A DNA stretch of 58,284 nucleotides from assembly GCA_013816615.1 (NCBI GenBank), contig JACDED010000006.1, positions 9,807-68,090 of the forward strand, in the 5' to 3' direction. The translations under genes were made by a program, and so were the position numbers. Positions 20,252-28,891 of the stretch are shown here, in pieces; within the stretch, counting starts at the first letter, position 1, and each line of letters starts with the position of its first letter. The DNA comes from Bacteroidota bacterium. Its GTDB lineage: Bacteria; Bacteroidota; Bacteroidia; B-17B0; Aurantibacillaceae. Under the pieces are notes generated by a model. It saw only the letters and a program-made list of their open reading frames with translations. It did no database searches and was not told the DNA's origin.

Positions 20252-21595
20252 TTGAAAGAAAAACTCCCTCTCGGTAAACAAATTGCTTATGCTTTTGGCA
20301 TGATGGGTTGGAGTATCATGATCAATTTGATAAGTGTAATTTTAGTTTATTTATACATCCCACCAACAAGCAGCGGTTTACCAAATTTAATTACCCAGGT
20401 AGCAGTATTTGGTATTTTTAATGTTATTGCTATCGTTACAGCAAGCGGAAGATTGATAGATGCAGTATACGATCCCTTCATAGCGCAGTTTAGCGATCAA
20501 AGCAAAAATCCAAAAGGCAGAAGAATTCCTTTAATGAAGCTGGCAATTATTCCCTCACTTATTTTTTGTTGCCTGGTTTTTTATCCTTTACGTGAAGCAG
20601 AATGTACGTTAAATATTGTATGGCTGGTTTTTATGTTAATAGGCTTTTATGTTTCTTCAACCACTTATATCATTCCTTACAATGCTTTATTACCTGAGCT
20701 GGCACCAGGCTCGCAGGATAAAGTGCGTTTGGCCACCTGGCAATCGGTTGGTTATGTATTTGGTATTGGCATCGCATCCAACGCTTTTAATTTAACAGAT
20801 GCGATACAAAACATTTCTCCCGAAACTATTACACGCATCTCTGCTTTGCAAATTACCATCGTCATAATGGCTGCTCTTGGCGCTGTTTGCATGTTGGTAA
20901 CAGTTTTGGCAATTGATGAAAAAAAATATTGTATCAGTCAGCCAAGTGCAATACCAATGAAAAAAGCGTTAAGGCAAACACTAACCAATAAAAATTTTCA
21001 ATTATTTATTGTGGCAGATTTCTCTTATTTTATTGCTGTAACAATTATTACTTCCGGCTTAATGTATTTTGTAACTGTTCTTTTGCAATTACCCGAGACA
21101 ATAGGTAACAAACTCATGATCATGATGGTGCTGGTGTCGTTTATTTTTTATCCCATCATTAATTTTCTTGCAAAAATAATTGGGAAAAAAATAATTGTTA
21201 TTGTTTCGCTTGCTTTACTCTCTATAATTTTTTTAGGAATTTATTTTTTAGGAAAAAGCGATTTTCATCCTTTAGTTCAAATTTATACGTTGATCGCTTT
21301 TGCCGCCATTCCTTTAGCATCTTTAAATATTTTACCCAACGCTATTCTTGCTGAGATTATTGAAAAAGATAGTGAAGAAACAAAAGAAAACAAAGAAGCC
21401 ATTTATTTTGCAGTGCGTTACTTTTTTGTAAAGATCGCCCAAACCTTTGGTATTGCTTTATTCGCCATGTTCTTAATTTACGGTAAAGATGTGGGTAATG
21501 ATTTTGGTATTCGCCTAAATGGAATATTAGGATTTGTATTGTGCTTTTTAGCAGCGTTAATTTTTACAAGGTTTAAGGAAGTAAAGCCTATTTAA
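20252..21595 (+). CDS. MFS transporter, GPH (glycoside-pentoside-hexuronide)/MelB-like family
   Basis: 12-TM pattern with GRLIDAVYDPFIAQFSDQSKNPKGRRIPLM; TTG start 7 nt after the upstream ORF's stop. Confidence 0.82.
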   Translation: MKEKLPLGKQIAYAFGMMGWSIMINLISVILVYLYIPPTSSGLPNLITQVAVFGIFNVIAIVTASGRLIDAVYDPFIAQFSDQSKNPKGRRIPLMKLAIIPSLIFCCLVFYPLREAECTLNIVWLVFMLIGFYVSSTTYIIPYNALLPELAPGSQDKVRLATWQSVGYVFGIGIASNAFNLTDAIQNISPETITRISALQITIVIMAALGAVCMLVTVLAIDEKKYCISQPSAIPMKKALRQTLTNKNFQLFIVADFSYFIAVTIITSGLMYFVTVLLQLPETIGNKLMIMMVLVSFIFYPIINFLAKIIGKKIIVIVSLALLSIIFLGIYFLGKSDFHPLVQIYTLIAFAAIPLASLNILPNAILAEIIEKDSEETKENKEAIYFAVRYFFVKIAQTFGIALFAMFLIYGKDVGNDFGIRLNGILGFVLCFLAALIFTRFKEVKPI

Positions 21596-21605
21596 GGCCT
21601 AAGAT

Positions 21606-21789
21606 TTAATATATCGTCCCTATAGGACTTGATTTTTCTTTCTAATTCTTTCTACAGATATTTGTTCCCTAGCGGGACAATAACTCAAAGTGAAGATTCA
21701 TAAATATCTTTAAGGCTCCGTAGGAGTCAAATATTTGTAGAAAAAAGAAAATAGTTTTTTTTAAGTCCCGAAGGGACGAAATATTTAGG
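21606..21789. repeat. Long imperfect inverted repeat containing four short GTCCC..GGGAC-type dyads
   Basis: Left arm TAATATATCGTCCCTATAGGACTTGATTTTTCTTTCTAATTCTTTCTACAGATATTT pairs with right arm AAATATTTGTAGAAAAAAGAAAATAGTTTTTTTTAAGTCCCGAAGGGACGAAATATTTA; inner dyads GTTCCCTAGCGGGAC and GGCTCCGTAGGAGTC. Confidence 0.85.
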
Positions 21790-21795
21790 ATAAAT

Positions 21796-23034
21796 TTACC
21801 TCCCAACATTATTCGGCCTGGTATACACCAATTGCATAACGTTAATGTTACGCATGGCAAAAGCCGCTTCGCAATAACATAAATAATAATTCCATTTACG
21901 GATAAAGTAATCATCAAAGCCTAAAGCTTTAACTTTATCAAGGTTTTTATTGAATTCCTGGTGCCAGATCTTTAAAGTGTGTGCGTAATCCAAACCAATA
22001 TCTTTAAGATCGACCAAAGTAAGGTCGCAGGTTTCGTTCACTGACTTATTTATAGCCGCAACTGATGGTAATAAAGAGCCAGGAAAAATATGTTTCTGGA
22101 TCCAGTCTACACCGTTCTTTAAACTTTCAAAACGAGAATCAGGACAAGTAATAACCTGTATTGCAAAAATGCCATCCTTCTTTAATAGATCAGAGCATTT
22201 TTTAAAATAAGTATTGTAAAATTCAGCACCAACAGCTTCCAGCATTTCTATAGAAACTATTTTATCAAATTTCCCTTCAAGCAAGCGATAATCTTTTAAT
22301 ACAACATTAATTTTTTCAGAAAGATTTTCTTTTTCTATGCGTTCTTTCGCTAATTTATATTGCTCTTCAGAAATAGTAACCGTAGTAACTTTACAGTTAT
22401 AATTTTTCGCCATGTAAATGGCGTTTCCACCCCAACCGCTACCGATCTCCAATACATGGTCATTCTCTTTTAAATTTAATTGTTTGCACAAACGATCGTA
22501 TTTTGCCAATTGCGCTTCTTTTAAGGTCATTCCCTCTTGCTTAAAGTAAGCAGAAGAGTAGGTCATTGTATCATCTAAAAATAACGCGAAAAATTCGTTA
22601 TTGAGGTCGTAATGCGCCGAGATATTTTTTCTGGAACCATTAATACTGTTAGATCTTTTTAAATGATAGATCTTATTAAAAGTTTTTAAAATGTTTAAAA
22701 TAAAAGATCTTGAATTACTACCTGAAACAGTTGGTGCATTGTCTGCATTTAGCAAAAACCACTTAATTACATCGGTAATATTATTGGTATCCCATTCGCC
22801 ATCGGTGTATGATTCACCAAAGCCAATATCTCCATATAGAACACAACGTTTAAAAAAATTCGGATCTTTTATATCAACGTTAGCCTCAATATTTCCTTCA
22901 CCATTTCCAATTTTAATTAACTGGCCGCTTGGCAAAGTAATATTCAATCTGCCTAATTGCATTTTAGAAAGCAGATCGACGATCACTCTCTCATAAAATC
23001 CTTGTTTAGTTGTTATACTTACAGCAGTTGACAT
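21796..23034 (-). CDS. Cyclopropane-fatty-acyl-phospholipid synthase family SAM methyltransferase (paralogue 1)
   Basis: HYDLNNEFFALFLDDTMTYSSAYF, VLEIGSGWGGNAIYMA, VSIEMLEAVG, QHIFPGSLLPS. Confidence 0.92.
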   Translation of the reverse strand: MSTAVSITTKQGFYERVIVDLLSKMQLGRLNITLPSGQLIKIGNGEGNIEANVDIKDPNFFKRCVLYGDIGFGESYTDGEWDTNNITDVIKWFLLNADNAPTVSGSNSRSFILNILKTFNKIYHLKRSNSINGSRKNISAHYDLNNEFFALFLDDTMTYSSAYFKQEGMTLKEAQLAKYDRLCKQLNLKENDHVLEIGSGWGGNAIYMAKNYNCKVTTVTISEEQYKLAKERIEKENLSEKINVVLKDYRLLEGKFDKIVSIEMLEAVGAEFYNTYFKKCSDLLKKDGIFAIQVITCPDSRFESLKNGVDWIQKHIFPGSLLPSVAAINKSVNETCDLTLVDLKDIGLDYAHTLKIWHQEFNKNLDKVKALGFDDYFIRKWNYYLCYCEAAFAMRNINVMQLVYTRPNNVGR

Positions 23035-23113
23035 TTTTTCGTTTACGAATTTAAGAATATTAAGCTAAAAATAGACGAATTTTGAGGCTTTTCCTTACAT
23101 TTTTTTGTGTTTT

Positions 23114-23911
23114 TTACTCGCTTTTATATCTACGATGCACATCCTTTTGCAGATGTTGATTTTCGCCTTTTTTGTGATATGGGATCTTTTTTCTCCACAA
23201 TAGCAAAGCATTCCAATGAATTAAGGTGATGATCTTTAATGTTATAAATGGAAAACGGATGCTGTACCAAAGCAAATTAAGATTATTTATGGGTTTTTTA
23301 TTGCCCGTTAAAGTACTAATGAAAACCCGCTCCCCATTTTTAATAGTGTCAATACGGTTATTTAATTTTTCACCGGGAATAGCAAGATTAAAATCAAAAT
23401 TCGAATCGTGTTCCATAAACGGCGACACGTAAAAATACTTGGTTGTATTTAAATGAAATGCATTATCCTTCAAATTCTCTTTGGTTAAAAGATACGGTTT
23501 CATCTCTCCAAACGTATTACCAACTTCTGCTATACAACAAATTGCTTCATCCTTTTCATCAAAACAATAATAAAAAGAAACAGGGTTAAAATTGTAACCC
23601 AAAACATTTAAGTTGGTCAGTAACATAATTTTAGTAGGAACAATCTCTGCTCCGTTTTGTTCAAGATAGTTTAAAATATGTTGTTTGGTTGTTTTTGTCT
23701 TATCAGGATTCCCGATCGGTAATTGTAAATGTTCTTTATCTCTGAAACTAAAAAAATTAAATTTATTATGACTGAAAAGTAAAAGTTTCTTCTTTAGAAT
23801 TTCAATTTCATCAAGATCAATATAGAACATAAACACATTATAATGAAACCGGTGCGAAACAGGTTTCATGCGGTTATGCATTACTAAAGATCTATATAAA
23901 CAGCTATTCAT
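23114..23911 (-). CDS. DUF1365 family protein
   Basis: MNSCLYRSLVMHNRMKPVSHRFHYNVFMFYIDLDEI, LGYNFNPVSFYYCFD, NTFGE. ORF track extends to 23998 (TTG), but that extension lies inside the flanking repeat; ATG at 23911 fits the family start. Confidence 0.85.
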   Translation of the reverse strand: MNSCLYRSLVMHNRMKPVSHRFHYNVFMFYIDLDEIEILKKKLLLFSHNKFNFFSFRDKEHLQLPIGNPDKTKTTKQHILNYLEQNGAEIVPTKIMLLTNLNVLGYNFNPVSFYYCFDEKDEAICCIAEVGNTFGEMKPYLLTKENLKDNAFHLNTTKYFYVSPFMEHDSNFDFNLAIPGEKLNNRIDTIKNGERVFISTLTGNKKPINNLNLLWYSIRFPFITLKIITLIHWNALLLWRKKIPYHKKGENQHLQKDVHRRYKSE

Positions 23912-23984
23912 TATACGAATACCAATAGGTACGAATATACGAATCGAACCGCTAAGGCTCTGCGAATATTTAAAAGTTTCAATT

Positions 23985-24386
23985 TCATTTTTGTTCAATA
24001 TTAACGAGTCTTTTGCTGATAATTCCTTTTGCTGAGAAGTTAATAAGCAATGCCAGTTGTAATTTGCTAGACAATAGATATTGATTTACCTGGTCAATAT
24101 TTGATTTTGAGAAATGATCACTCTTTTTTAATTCAATAATTACTTTATCTTCCACTAAAAAGTCGAGATATAATTTCCCAACCAACTCTCCTTGAAACTT
24201 CAAAGGTGCGTAAAACTGTTCTTTAAAATTCAAACCTGCATTTTTGAGAGTTATTGCCATTGCTTTTTGGTAATATTTCTCCGCATGACCAAATCCTAAT
24301 TCATTAAATACTTCAAATGCACAACCTACAATTTTATAGCTTAACTCAGGATAAACGAGATCATCTCTTTTAAGTTTAACTTCCAT
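23985..24386 (-). CDS. GxxExxY protein (PD-(D/E)XK-like nuclease fold)
   Basis: NELGFGHAEKYYQKAM (G-x-x-E-x-x-Y), LDFLVEDKVIIELKK (D...ExK-type), LINFSAKGIISKRLVN. Confidence 0.88.
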   Translation of the reverse strand: MEVKLKRDDLVYPELSYKIVGCAFEVFNELGFGHAEKYYQKAMAITLKNAGLNFKEQFYAPLKFQGELVGKLYLDFLVEDKVIIELKKSDHFSKSNIDQVNQYLLSSKLQLALLINFSAKGIISKRLVNIEQK

Positions 24387-24427
24387 AATACTAAGATAAC
24401 TGTTTAATTATATCTTTTGTTGCTACA

Positions 24428-24539
24428 ATTCGTATTTCGTAACCCAGATTCGTACATTCGTATTTTAATTCGTTATTCGTAGCTATTCGTATTTCGTAAA
24501 TCCAGATTCGTACATTCGTAGTTAATTCGTATTTCGTAG
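24428..24539. repeat. Two tandem ~57-bp units rich in ATTCGTA
   Basis: ATTCGTATTTCGTAACCCAGATTCGTACATTCGTATTTTAATTCGTTATTCGTAGCT followed by ATTCGTATTTCGTAAATCCAGATTCGTACATTCGTAGTTAATTCGTATTTCGTAG. Confidence 0.9.
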
Positions 24540-25784
24540 TATATGCTCACATAATACTACAGAGCTCGCATAAGCATCTTCATGAAAACCATATTTAAAA
24601 TAACTTCCGCAATAATATAAAGGCCCTTTTTCATTTAAAGTTTGTAATTCTTTTTGGGCGTTCATTGCGGCAACATCAAACAAAGGGTGTTCGTACACGA
24701 TCTCTTTTAAGATCTTTTTTTTGTCGATACTTCCGGGAATAGCATCAATAGAAACAAAATAATTTTTCTTTTTTGAAACGGCTTGCAAACTATTCATCCA
24801 GTAAATGGTACTTGGAATTTGTTTGCCACTTCTTTGTTCGATCCTGTAATTCCAACTGCTCCAGGTTCGTTTTGTTTTAGGCATAATAGATTCGTCTGTG
24901 TGAACAGTAGCAGAATTTTCCTGGTATTTAAACGGACTTAATAAACGTTGTTCTTCTGCAGTTGGTTGTGCCAATATTTTTAAAGTTTGATCAGCATGAC
25001 TTGCAAAAATAACTTTGTCGAACTGTTGCGATGAGTCATCGTTTAAATGAACTGTGGCCGTGCCATCATCATTTCTATTTACGTTAGTAACCATTTTATT
25101 AATTTGGATCTTATCTTTAAAAGGTTTTATTAAGATCTCGCGATAAGCCTGGCTGCCATTTTCTAAAGTGTACCATTGGTGTTGTGTATTCAATCCTAAA
25201 AAACCATGGTTCTTAAAAAAACGAATTAGTGCTACAGCAGGAAAGTCTAACATCTTATCCATTGGTGTGCTCCAAACAGCAGAACTCATAGGCACAAGAT
25301 ATTTCCACAACATATCTTCGCTAAAATTAAATTCTTTAATGTATTGCGCTAAAGAATAGTTTTGATATTTTGGATCGTCTAATATTTCAATGCTTATTTT
25401 ATTAAAGCGTGTAATATCCTTTAACATTTTTATATAAGGCCTGTTAAAAATATTTTTTCGTTGAGCAAATAAACCGTTCAAGCCAGAGCCGCAGTACTCA
25501 AGACCTGTTGGTACGTGCTGCACACTAAAAGACATGTCAGTTTTTTTGATCGGCGCTTTTATCTCATCAAATAATTTACAGAGGTTGGGATAAGTTTCAA
25601 AATTAAAGACCATAAAACCGGTATCCATGTAAACTTGCTTGCCGTCTTCATCAGTAGAAAAAGTATTGGTATGACCGCCTATATAATTATTCTGTTCAAA
25701 AAAAGTAAGCTCGTATTTTTTTTGAAGTAAGTGGCCACAACCCATTCCGGCAATACCTGTTCCTATAATAGCTAATGTTTGCAT
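24522..25784 (-). CDS. FAD-dependent oxidoreductase (amine oxidase-like)
   Basis: LAIIGTGIAGMGCGHLLQKKYELTFFEQNNYIGGHTNTF dinucleotide-binding N-terminus; the last residues (ILRNTN-stop) are encoded in the ATTCGTA repeat. Confidence 0.9.
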   Translation of the reverse strand: MQTLAIIGTGIAGMGCGHLLQKKYELTFFEQNNYIGGHTNTFSTDEDGKQVYMDTGFMVFNFETYPNLCKLFDEIKAPIKKTDMSFSVQHVPTGLEYCGSGLNGLFAQRKNIFNRPYIKMLKDITRFNKISIEILDDPKYQNYSLAQYIKEFNFSEDMLWKYLVPMSSAVWSTPMDKMLDFPAVALIRFFKNHGFLGLNTQHQWYTLENGSQAYREILIKPFKDKIQINKMVTNVNRNDDGTATVHLNDDSSQQFDKVIFASHADQTLKILAQPTAEEQRLLSPFKYQENSATVHTDESIMPKTKRTWSSWNYRIEQRSGKQIPSTIYWMNSLQAVSKKKNYFVSIDAIPGSIDKKKILKEIVYEHPLFDVAAMNAQKELQTLNEKGPLYYCGSYFKYGFHEDAYASSVVLCEHILRNTN

Positions 25785-26917
25785 TAATATTTTATAACCG
25801 AATTTAAAAAGCGTTCAATTGCAAAAGTTGTTATCTGCCCGCTTGGTCCGTTAATATTATAATCACAACCGTGCGTGGCCCATGGCAGATCTAAAAAATA
25901 ATGTTGCACTTTATTTTCTTCTAGTTTTTTATTTAAATGTTCACTGTGCTCGTAGGCAACCATAGCATCATGTTCACCGTGAATAATTAACGTTGGAGTA
26001 GAGTTTTTAGTAATATGATCAACAGCACCGGCCTCATGATATTTTTCCGGAACAGCATCTATCAATCCACCTAAATAATCTGAAAAAACCTTATCTGTAT
26101 TTAAAACTAATTTATTTGTTTTGATACGTGCGCCCCAAACCATATCTGCGGGTCCGTAAAACGAAACTACACCCCTTATTTTTGGATCATTAAAAGTATA
26201 AGCGGCACATAAGGCAATTTGTGCACCGGCCGATCGACCTAATAAAACAAAATTAGAAGTATCGATATTTAATTTTTCAGAATTAGCGATTAGATATTTT
26301 AAAGCATCTTTTACATCTTCAACAGGGGCTGGTGATTTATATTTTGGAGCTAGACGGTAATTGATAGCAGCAACATTGTATCCTTTATTTGCCAAATAAC
26401 TGTTTAAGGCCGGTAATTGTTTACTGTCACCTTCGGCCCATGAGCCGCCATGAATGATGATCACAGTTGGTGAAATTAAATTTGTGCTTGAAGGAAAAAA
26501 ATCAATATTTAGATCTTTTTCAGTTAACTTTTTATATGTTAAAGTCTTGGGTGTAACATCTGTAATGCCAATACCACTAAACATTTTTCCGAAAGAGTAG
26601 GGTTCTTGTAATTGCTCTTGTTCGTTCTTAAAAGGAAATGCTTTTAAAAGATCTTCCGTTAAATTTTTACCACGTTGATAAGCCTGGATCATAGGTGAGG
26701 AATACATAACAATTGTTATAGCGCTAATAATTAAAGTAGCCGTTTTATATTTATCTGCTTTATAGGAAATAATATATAAAACAACAGCTGCAGCAATAAA
26801 AATGTAAGGAAACTCTGTAATAGCAACAGATACGCGCCACAAGAAATTTGTGGGTGCTTTAAAAAGTACCATTAAAGAAAGAAGAAAAAGAAAAACAGCA
26901 ATGATCAATCGCCACAT
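25784..26917 (-). CDS. Alpha/beta hydrolase (HSL/esterase-lipase type) with N-terminal TM region
   Basis: VIIHGGSWAEGDSKQ (HGG oxyanion hole), LLGRSAGAQIAL (G-x-S-x-G), C-terminal ATHGCDYN. Confidence 0.88.
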   Translation of the reverse strand: MWRLIIAVFLFLLSLMVLFKAPTNFLWRVSVAITEFPYIFIAAAVVLYIISYKADKYKTATLIISAITIVMYSSPMIQAYQRGKNLTEDLLKAFPFKNEQEQLQEPYSFGKMFSGIGITDVTPKTLTYKKLTEKDLNIDFFPSSTNLISPTVIIIHGGSWAEGDSKQLPALNSYLANKGYNVAAINYRLAPKYKSPAPVEDVKDALKYLIANSEKLNIDTSNFVLLGRSAGAQIALCAAYTFNDPKIRGVVSFYGPADMVWGARIKTNKLVLNTDKVFSDYLGGLIDAVPEKYHEAGAVDHITKNSTPTLIIHGEHDAMVAYEHSEHLNKKLEENKVQHYFLDLPWATHGCDYNINGPSGQITTFAIERFLNSVIKY

Positions 26918-26920
26918 AAT

Positions 26921-27949
26921 TTATTTTTTTGTAAAAAGATAATGACTAACTATCCATTCCTCACCGTTATTATAAGCCCACAATTCAGCACAGGCCATGT
27001 AAAAGATGCGCCAGTAAACCCACCATTTCACAGCATTTTCTTTACCGTAAGTTTGTTCAAATAAAGGCATGATCTTGTTTTTGTGCTTATCCATATTTTG
27101 AAGCCAGGCTTCAGAGGTCTTACTATAATGCATACCGCTTACATGCCAGTGTTTTTGTATAGAAAGATGTTCATTAAAATAAAGCAACAGATCATCGCTC
27201 GGCATAATGCCACCGGTAAAAAAGTATTTGCTCATCCAGTCGCTATCATCAACAACTTCAAATTTATAAGCATATTCTTTATGCGTAAAAATATGTACAA
27301 ATAATTTTCCTTCAGGTTTTAATAGAGTGGAAACCTTATGCATCAACTTCTCATAATTACGCATATGCTCAAACATTTCTACCGAAACAACTCTGTCGAA
27401 TGTTTTATCTAACGTAAAATCATTTATGTTAATGGTAATAACAGTAAGATTATTTATGCCTCTTAATTTAGCCTGCTCATCAATATAAATTTTTTGAGTG
27501 CGCGAGTTTGAAACAACCGTAAAATTACTTTTAGGAAATTTTGCAGACATGAATAAAGATAGAGATCCCCAGCCACAGCCTAGTTCTAAAACATCCTGGC
27601 CATCAATTAATTCAGCTCGCTGGCAGGTGATATCCAACATGTCTTTTTCAGAAATATCAATATCTGTAACTCCTTTATTCCAATAACCGCTGCTGTATTT
27701 TAAATGTTTGCCTAAACAATAGGTGTAAAATTCAGTAGGCACTTCGTAATGTTGTTCGTTTGCTTCCTGTGTGTTAACGGCAATTGGCGATGCTTTTAAT
27801 TCATCTATCAATTGCATTAAATGCGCCTGTTGTGCTTCTGTATTCCCTTTAGCCTCATCCTGTAAACGTTGTTTTAATAAGTTGCGAATGCCAATGCGAA
27901 TAAGAGAATCGGGAACCTTATTTTTTTCTAATAATTTATCGTAAAACAT
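26921..27949 (-). CDS. Cyclopropane-fatty-acyl-phospholipid synthase-like SAM methyltransferase (paralogue 2)
   Basis: NEQHYEVPTEFYTYCLGKHLKYSSGYW, VLELGCGWGSLSLFMS, VSVEMFEHMRNYEKL, YFFTGGIMPSDDLL. Confidence 0.88.
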   Translation of the reverse strand: MFYDKLLEKNKVPDSLIRIGIRNLLKQRLQDEAKGNTEAQQAHLMQLIDELKASPIAVNTQEANEQHYEVPTEFYTYCLGKHLKYSSGYWNKGVTDIDISEKDMLDITCQRAELIDGQDVLELGCGWGSLSLFMSAKFPKSNFTVVSNSRTQKIYIDEQAKLRGINNLTVITININDFTLDKTFDRVVSVEMFEHMRNYEKLMHKVSTLLKPEGKLFVHIFTHKEYAYKFEVVDDSDWMSKYFFTGGIMPSDDLLLYFNEHLSIQKHWHVSGMHYSKTSEAWLQNMDKHKNKIMPLFEQTYGKENAVKWWVYWRIFYMACAELWAYNNGEEWIVSHYLFTKK

Positions 27950-27960
27950 AATCTTTTTTT

Positions 27961-28034
27961 AAATGTAAAAAGGAAGAGGTAAGATGGAAATGGGGATATA
28001 ATTACATCTTCCATTTTCCCTTTTACATTTTCCG
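27961..28034. repeat. Imperfect inverted repeat between two co-directional genes
   Basis: AAATGTAAAAAGGAAGAGGTAAGATGG...ACATCTTCCATTTTCCCTTTTACATTTT; arms are imperfect reverse complements, and the right arm abuts the stop codon at 28035. Confidence 0.75.
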
Positions 28035-28814
28035 TTAATGTTTTTTAAACCACGGCATAAATGCACTGGTTGTTCTTTGGTATTCTTTATAAGCTTCACC
28101 TTTACTTCGAACTGCCTGTTCTTCTGTCATCGGTATACCGGTAACTTTAAAAATTAAATAACCAATTGATAAAGGACAAATGACAGCCAACCAACCATAC
28201 GGACTAGGTAATGCAAATATTAAAACTGAGATCCAGATAGAGAATTGGAAAAAATAATTTGGGTGACGCGAATAATTCCATAAGCCGTATTGGCAAACTT
28301 TGCCTTTATTTTCAGGTTGTTTTTTAAAATACGCTAATTGCCAATCAGAAATACCTTCGCCAATGATGCATATTAACCATAAGCCAGCACCAATATATTC
28401 TATAATAGAAATTTGCGCATCTTTATTTAAAGCGATAATAAAAAACGGAATAGAAAGCATCACATTTGAAAAGGCTTGCATTTGGAAGAAGAAAAAGAAT
28501 TTTGTGTCATTCCATTCTAAACGTAATTGTTTATAGCGGCCTTCTTCTTCCTTTATATGTCCACCAACACGGATCAATAAATAGATTCCTAATCGCAAAC
28601 TCCATAAACCTGCCAGGCCGCAAACTAAATTTACTCTTTCAGGGCTTCCATCTGCTAAATACCAAATGATACCTGCAATAACCGTAAAGTTAAAGGCCCA
28701 AAAAATATCTACAATACCATTGTTTTTTATTTTTAATGCCCATAAAAAAACTATTACCATAATAATAGCTACAGCGGCCCATGAAATAAGAGGAATAGAT
28801 AAATAATTGCTCAT
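28035..28814 (-). CDS. DUF1295 / steroid 5-alpha-reductase-like membrane protein
   Basis: Multi-TM with YGLWNYSRHPNYFFQFSIWI and GIPMTEEQAVRSKGEAYKEYQRTTSAFMPWFKK. Confidence 0.88.
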   Translation of the reverse strand: MSNYLSIPLISWAAVAIIMVIVFLWALKIKNNGIVDIFWAFNFTVIAGIIWYLADGSPERVNLVCGLAGLWSLRLGIYLLIRVGGHIKEEEGRYKQLRLEWNDTKFFFFFQMQAFSNVMLSIPFFIIALNKDAQISIIEYIGAGLWLICIIGEGISDWQLAYFKKQPENKGKVCQYGLWNYSRHPNYFFQFSIWISVLIFALPSPYGWLAVICPLSIGYLIFKVTGIPMTEEQAVRSKGEAYKEYQRTTSAFMPWFKKH

Positions 28815-28891
28815 AATTTTAACTATAAATTAGTATTAAATATACGAGTTATTTGAGATAACAGTTTTTAAAAGCTAAATATTATAAGAGG

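Larger units (their letters stand above)
23914..24539 (-). mobile_element. Candidate small repeat-bounded element carrying a GxxExxY nuclease-like ORF
   Basis: TACGAAT motifs at 23914-23920, 23930-23936 and 23938-23944 on one side; a cluster of ATTCGTA motifs (reverse complement of TACGAAT) at 24428-24539 on the other; the ORF lies between. Both neighbouring genes' ends fall at or inside the repeats. Confidence 0.55.

Noticed and set aside
21669-21917. 82-aa minus-strand ORF overlapping the 21.6-21.8 kb repeat
   Set aside because: Overlaps the end of the CFA-synthase gene in another frame and runs through the inverted repeat; no family signal.
24428-24539. ATTCGTA array as a CRISPR
   Set aside because: Units are too few, heptamers are irregularly spaced, and there are no unique spacers or cas genes.
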